From: Oscillospiraceae bacterium
Lineage (GTDB): Bacteria > Bacillota > Clostridia > Oscillospirales > CAG-382
Length of the DNA stretch: 63,589 nucleotides
Reading direction: 5' to 3'
Assembly (NCBI GenBank): GCA_015065165.1
Contig: SVQU01000010.1
Coordinates: 1-63,589, forward strand
The position numbers and the translations under genes are program-made. This document shows positions 61,303 through 63,589 of this stretch, piece after piece (the stretch's first letter is position 1; each line of letters begins with the position of its first letter). The notes under the pieces are model-generated. The model was not told where the DNA came from. It saw only the letters and a program-made list of their open reading frames with translations, and made no database searches.

Positions 61303-61390
61303 TTGACATTTACGGTTATTTGCCGTACAATATGTTCGTTAACAAACCCTCAGTTCGCTTTTATTTTAACAAAAATATACGAAGTTTCAA
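61303..61390. promoter_or_regulatory. Divergent CDF/TetR promoters with operator-like repeat
   Basis: Plus strand, for tetR: TTGACA (61303-61308), 17 bases, TACAAT (61326-61331). Minus strand, for CDF: TTGAAA (61390-61385), 16 bases, TAAAAT (61368-61363). TACGG-7-CCGTA (61311-61327) lies between the tetR -35 and -10 and is a probable TetR operator. A second palindrome (ACATTTTT-G-AAAAAATGT, near 61422-61439) lies before the tetR start. Confidence 0.65.
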
Positions 61391-61454
61391 TATACAATAT
61401 GTTTTAATAGTTTGATAATGAACATTTTTGAAAAAATGTACGGAAAGGATAAAT

Positions 61455-62006
61455 ATGGACAGAAGACAGCGAAAAACAAGAACCGCGATATTTAAAGCGT
61501 TTTCGGACCTTTTATCTAAAAAGAGCTTCGACCAAATCACGGTCGGCGAGATAATAGAGCTTTCGGACGTGGGAAGGTCTACCTTTTATTCCCACTTTGA
61601 AACCAAGGATTTTCTTCTAAAAGAGCTTTGCGAAGAACTGTTTTGCCATATTTTCGACAGCGTTTGTCAAAACAACGAACAGCACGAACACATATTTAAA
61701 TGTGATAATTCCGGCTCGGTGTTTTTGCATTTATTACAGCATTTACAGAAGAACGATAACAATATTTTAGAGCTTCTTTCCTGCCGAAATAACGAACTGT
61801 TTTTACGCTATTTCAAAACCAACCTTAGAAAAATGGTTATAAGCCAATTACCTTTGTTTGAAAAACGAAAAAGCGATATATTACCCGAGGATTTTTGGAT
61901 AGACCATATAGCATCGGTTTTTACCGATACGGTCAGGTGGTGGATAGATAACGGTATGAAAGTTTCACCCGAAACATTAACCGAATATTTTTATTTGGCG
62001 GTATAA
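61455..62006 (+). CDS. TetR/AcrR family regulator
   Basis: A 183-residue repressor-type protein. The HTH region DQITVGEIIELSDVGRSTFY is followed by SHFETKDFLL, and the C-terminal ligand domain includes CRNNELFLRYF. It is divergent from the CDF gene and probably senses metal or a drug. ATG at 61455 is preferred because AAAGGATAA precedes it; upstream in-frame codons overlap the palindrome. The long 5' region is shared with the CDF promoter. Confidence 0.88.
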   Translation: MDRRQRKTRTAIFKAFSDLLSKKSFDQITVGEIIELSDVGRSTFYSHFETKDFLLKELCEELFCHIFDSVCQNNEQHEHIFKCDNSGSVFLHLLQHLQKNDNNILELLSCRNNELFLRYFKTNLRKMVISQLPLFEKRKSDILPEDFWIDHIASVFTDTVRWWIDNGMKVSPETLTEYFYLAV

Positions 62007-62025
62007 CAACTTTATCCCCAATACA

Positions 62026-62055
62026 AAAAGCACCCCGCGGGGTGCTTTTCTTTAC
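62026..62055 (+). terminator. Terminator, second copy of a 30-base identical pair
   Basis: Same sequence and orientation as 60367-60396. It ends tetR and faces the DUF6472 gene. Confidence 0.9.
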
Positions 62056-62056
62056 C

Positions 62057-62239
62057 TTAATTCTGTTTTCTAACCATTTTATATTCATCGTAAAAGCGAT
62101 AATATTTACATCTGCCACTTTTATCCGACATAAAGCGAACCATTTCGTCCTCGTCAAGCAGGGCATCACAAATAAGGTCGCCTGTTTCTTCGTCGATACG
62201 GGCGAATTCGCAGGTTTCGCAAAGAATATCAATATTCAT
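62057..62239 (-). CDS. DUF6472 small Cys-containing protein
   Basis: A 60-residue protein with CETC, one later Cys in GDLICDA, DEDEMVRFM, RCKYYRF and the ending DEYKMVRKQN; this matches the DUF6472 pattern of Clostridia. Metal binding through four Cys is likely. The ATG at 62239 lies inside the last codons of the Dabb gene (11-base overlap), so translation is coupled. Function is unknown. Confidence 0.75.
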   Translation of the reverse strand: MNIDILCETCEFARIDEETGDLICDALLDEDEMVRFMSDKSGRCKYYRFYDEYKMVRKQN

Positions 62240-62534
62240 AATCAACACAGGCGCGGCTTTCACGCACGTCCTTCATAAATTCGCCCACAGCCTTATGCAA
62301 AGGATGAACTATATATTCGTTAAGGTCTTCCCAGCTGTTATAATCCGAAATCAGAACTAAATCGTAATTATCGGGGTTTGCGGATTCGGAATTGATTTGA
62401 ACCGAAGAGCTAACCAAAGTGGGGATTTTACCTTGGAGATTCTCTAACATATTTTTTGCTATTTCAACGTTTTCTTTTTTGGTTCTCCCCATTGCTTCGG
62501 GGAGAAATTTGAACATTACGATGTGTTTTACCAT
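62229..62534 (-). CDS. Dabb (stress-responsive alpha/beta barrel) protein
   Basis: A 101-residue ferredoxin-like dimeric barrel protein. MVKHIVMFKF at the start, a helix with KENVEIAKNML, SDYNSWEDLNEYIVHPLHKAV and ESRACVDYEY are typical of Dabb domains. ATG at 62534 has AAGGGAAGC upstream. Related proteins are cyclases or of unknown role. It is translationally coupled to the DUF6472 gene. Confidence 0.87.
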   Translation of the reverse strand: MVKHIVMFKFLPEAMGRTKKENVEIAKNMLENLQGKIPTLVSSSVQINSESANPDNYDLVLISDYNSWEDLNEYIVHPLHKAVGEFMKDVRESRACVDYEY

Positions 62535-62680
62535 TTTAAAGCTTCCCTTCTTATCGTTGATAATTTTTACGTAAATATAATAAACCATTTTTATATCGCT
62601 GTCAACAAAAAGCTTTTTGGGTTATAAAATTCTGTTATAAAATATCCACCTTGGACATAATATATTTCAAGGTGATATTT

Positions 62681-63151
62681 ATGAAAATTAATTGGAAAAA
62701 GTTACTTATTGCTGTGGCAATCCCTTTGGCGGTGGGTGGATTATCGGCGGCTTTGACCGCAGGCGGTTACCAACAGTTTCAAGAGCTTAGGCAACCGCCC
62801 CTTTCCCCTCCCGCTTGGCTTTTCCCTGTGGTGTGGACGATTTTGTACGTTCTTATGGGCATATCCTCCTACCGTATTTGGACATCGGTTACAACCTATG
62901 AAAAACGCAAGCAGGCTTTGGTAGTCTATGGAGCGCAGCTGTTTTTTAACTTTGTGTGGTCTATAATCTTTTTCAACCTTGAAGAATATTTCTTCGCCCT
63001 TGTATGGTTGGTGGCTTTGTGGGTGTTGATTTATATAACCTATGCCCAGTTTAAGCAAATCGACAAAATCGCCGCTTGGCTTTTAATTCCCTATTTGATT
63101 TGGGTTGCCTTTGCGGGATATTTAAATTTGGGTGTTGCCGTTTTAAATTAA
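62681..63151 (+). CDS. tspO: TspO/MBR family protein
   Basis: A 156-residue, five-helix TspO. Typical motifs are the PPLSPPAWLFPVVWTILYVLMG stretch (here about 48-69), WS in helix 3, and the final WVAFAGYLNL (about 143-152). TspO proteins bind porphyrins and cholesterol-like ligands, and in bacteria affect tetrapyrrole and stress responses. ATG at 62681 is preferred because AAGGTGA lies 6 bases upstream. Confidence 0.93.
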   Translation: MKINWKKLLIAVAIPLAVGGLSAALTAGGYQQFQELRQPPLSPPAWLFPVVWTILYVLMGISSYRIWTSVTTYEKRKQALVVYGAQLFFNFVWSIIFFNLEEYFFALVWLVALWVLIYITYAQFKQIDKIAAWLLIPYLIWVAFAGYLNLGVAVLN

Positions 63152-63169
63152 TTATTTTTCAAAAAACTG

Positions 63170-63198
63170 TTGCAAAAATCTTTGCTTCGTGTTACAAT
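63170..63198 (+). promoter_or_regulatory. Sigma-A promoter with no clear gene
   Basis: TTGCAA at 63170-63175, 17 bases, TACAAT at 63193-63198. A terminator hairpin starts only 5 bases later, so a transcript would be only about 25-30 bases unless read-through occurs. Confidence 0.7.
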
Positions 63199-63203
63199 GA
63201 ATC

Positions 63204-63231
63204 TCGCGGTTGTAAAAACCGCGGGATTTTT
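63204..63231 (+). terminator. Hairpin with T run immediately after the orphan promoter
   Basis: CGCGGTT, loop GTAAA, AACCGCG, then GGATTTTTAT. It also can terminate tspO, 50 bases upstream. Confidence 0.8.
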
Positions 63232-63589
63232 ATGATAAAATGCAGAGGACGTGTTCGTGCATCGGTCGAAATTTTGTTGGCGATTAGCTGACAGAAAATT
63301 TCGTATTACTGCAAATCGGACATAACGGGTCCGACTCGAAATCTTGTAAAAATCACAGAACCCTAATTCCTCAAACCCCTTGCAATATCTGGGCTTTCGG
63401 CACTTTAACCGCCATCAGAATTAACGAGTTCTAAGACAAATTCTAATACAACTTAATATTCATAAATTTATGCAGAGGTATCGAAGTGGTCATAACGGGG
63501 CTGACTCGAAATCTTCTTCGCCAAACGGAAGTCAATCTTCCAAAAAGCCTTTAACTGTGCGGTTTTCGGGCATTCCATCGTTTCTAAAA
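63232..63589. other. Right-end intergenic DNA with two tRNA-Ser-like half copies
   Basis: No gene is supported here. A degenerate half copy (63319-63345) and a good half copy (63472-63513) of tRNA-Ser 5' sequence occur 170 bases apart and both end GACTCGAAATCTT. The sequence has an open 40-codon frame from 63470 to the window end that is the translation of the tRNA-like stretch, so I do not call it. Confidence 0.65.
63472..63513 (+). other. 5' half of tRNA-Ser (CGA)-like sequence
   Basis: GCAGAGG acceptor, TA, D-arm TCGAAGTGGTCATAACGGG, then GCTGA stem and loop CTCGAAA with anticodon CGA at 63507-63509. Identity with tRNA-Ser ends two bases into the 3' anticodon stem; no 3' half or CCTCTGC follows within the window. 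It is a fragment or an attachment-site duplicate. Confidence 0.7.

Noticed and set aside
63470..63589. 40-codon frame MQRYRSGHNGADSKSSSPNG... running off the window end
   Set aside because: Its first 14 codons are the translation of a tRNA-Ser half, so it is probably a spurious frame; coding beyond the window cannot be judged.

Overview
The window looks like a stretch of chromosome from an endospore-forming member of the Clostridia (Bacillota), probably an uncultured relative of the Oscillospiraceae. The evidence is YqfC, YqfD and YlbJ sporulation proteins, a CotF-type spore coat pair, purine-rich Shine-Dalgarno sites, consensus sigma-A promoters, a type III glutamine synthetase, small alarmone synthetase chemistry and a SecA with a SEC-C zinc tail. 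No phage, IS element, CRISPR array or rRNA was found. One intact tRNA gene (Leu, anticodon GAG) is present. Both ends of the window fall in repeat-like DNA: a 22-26 bp repeat array on the left, and two tRNA-Ser-like half copies on the right. This is what a metagenomic contig broken at multicopy repeats would look like.

Layout, left to right. 1-2.5 kb: repeat array, then a minus-strand run of a small alarmone synthetase followed by three small membrane proteins of unknown function. 2.7-8.3 kb: a DUF4349 lipoprotein, a Nudix hydrolase, and the conserved mnmE-mnmG-rsmG tRNA/rRNA modification operon. 8.4-13.1 kb: secA with two downstream unknown membrane proteins. 13.3-15.7 kb: a large, strongly promoted, codon-biased surface protein with a discoidin domain, two cohesin-like domains and nine tandem 9-residue repeats. 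15.8-21.9 kb: PH-domain protein, orphan RACo-like corrinoid activator, ZIP transporter, AMP-forming acyl-CoA ligase, SDR and queuosine-precursor transporter. 22-25.7 kb: GH172 (DUF2961) enzyme plus DUF4855 lipoprotein operon. 25.8-32.5 kb: nadE, tyrS, a truncated MocR-type regulator divergent from an ECF vitamin transporter, hpt, glnN. 32.7-39.9 kb: spore coat pair, GT39-like enzyme, histidine phosphatase, MnmM-type methyltransferase, Gfo/Idh/MocA oxidoreductase, malQ, Ca2+/cation antiporter. 40-50.5 kb: TldD/TldE with a lipoprotein, SecG with a Ser-rich tail, a DD-carboxypeptidase homologue with all three catalytic motifs altered, ribF, a nucleotidyltransferase fused to a degenerate phosphohexomutase, DUF6273 protein and a CE2/SGNH esterase. 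50.6-58.9 kb: Ca2+ P-type ATPase, AGCS symporter, DivIVA, PepV-like dipeptidase, YqfD, YqfC, YlbJ and a Cys-rich small protein. 59-63.6 kb: tRNA-Leu, a scar-like intergenic region, XRE regulator, CDF exporter/TetR cassette, DUF6472, Dabb and TspO proteins, then the right-end repeats.

Connections. MnmE/MnmG build the wobble uridine modification that an MnmM-type enzyme at 35.5 kb would complete, and a putative queuosine precursor transporter adds a second wobble-modification link. The secretion genes secA and secG are present, together with many exported proteins (surface protein, four lipoproteins, PBP homologue). Metal handling is represented by ZIP, CDF, Ca2+ ATPase and Ca2+ antiporter genes. 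I did not find a single clear-cut new defence or mobile system. The best candidates for new biology are the codon-biased surface protein, the inactive-looking DD-peptidase beside a tailed SecG, the GH172-DUF4855 operon, the alarmone synthetase with three membrane proteins, and the tRNA-associated scars at 59.1-59.5 kb and at the right end.
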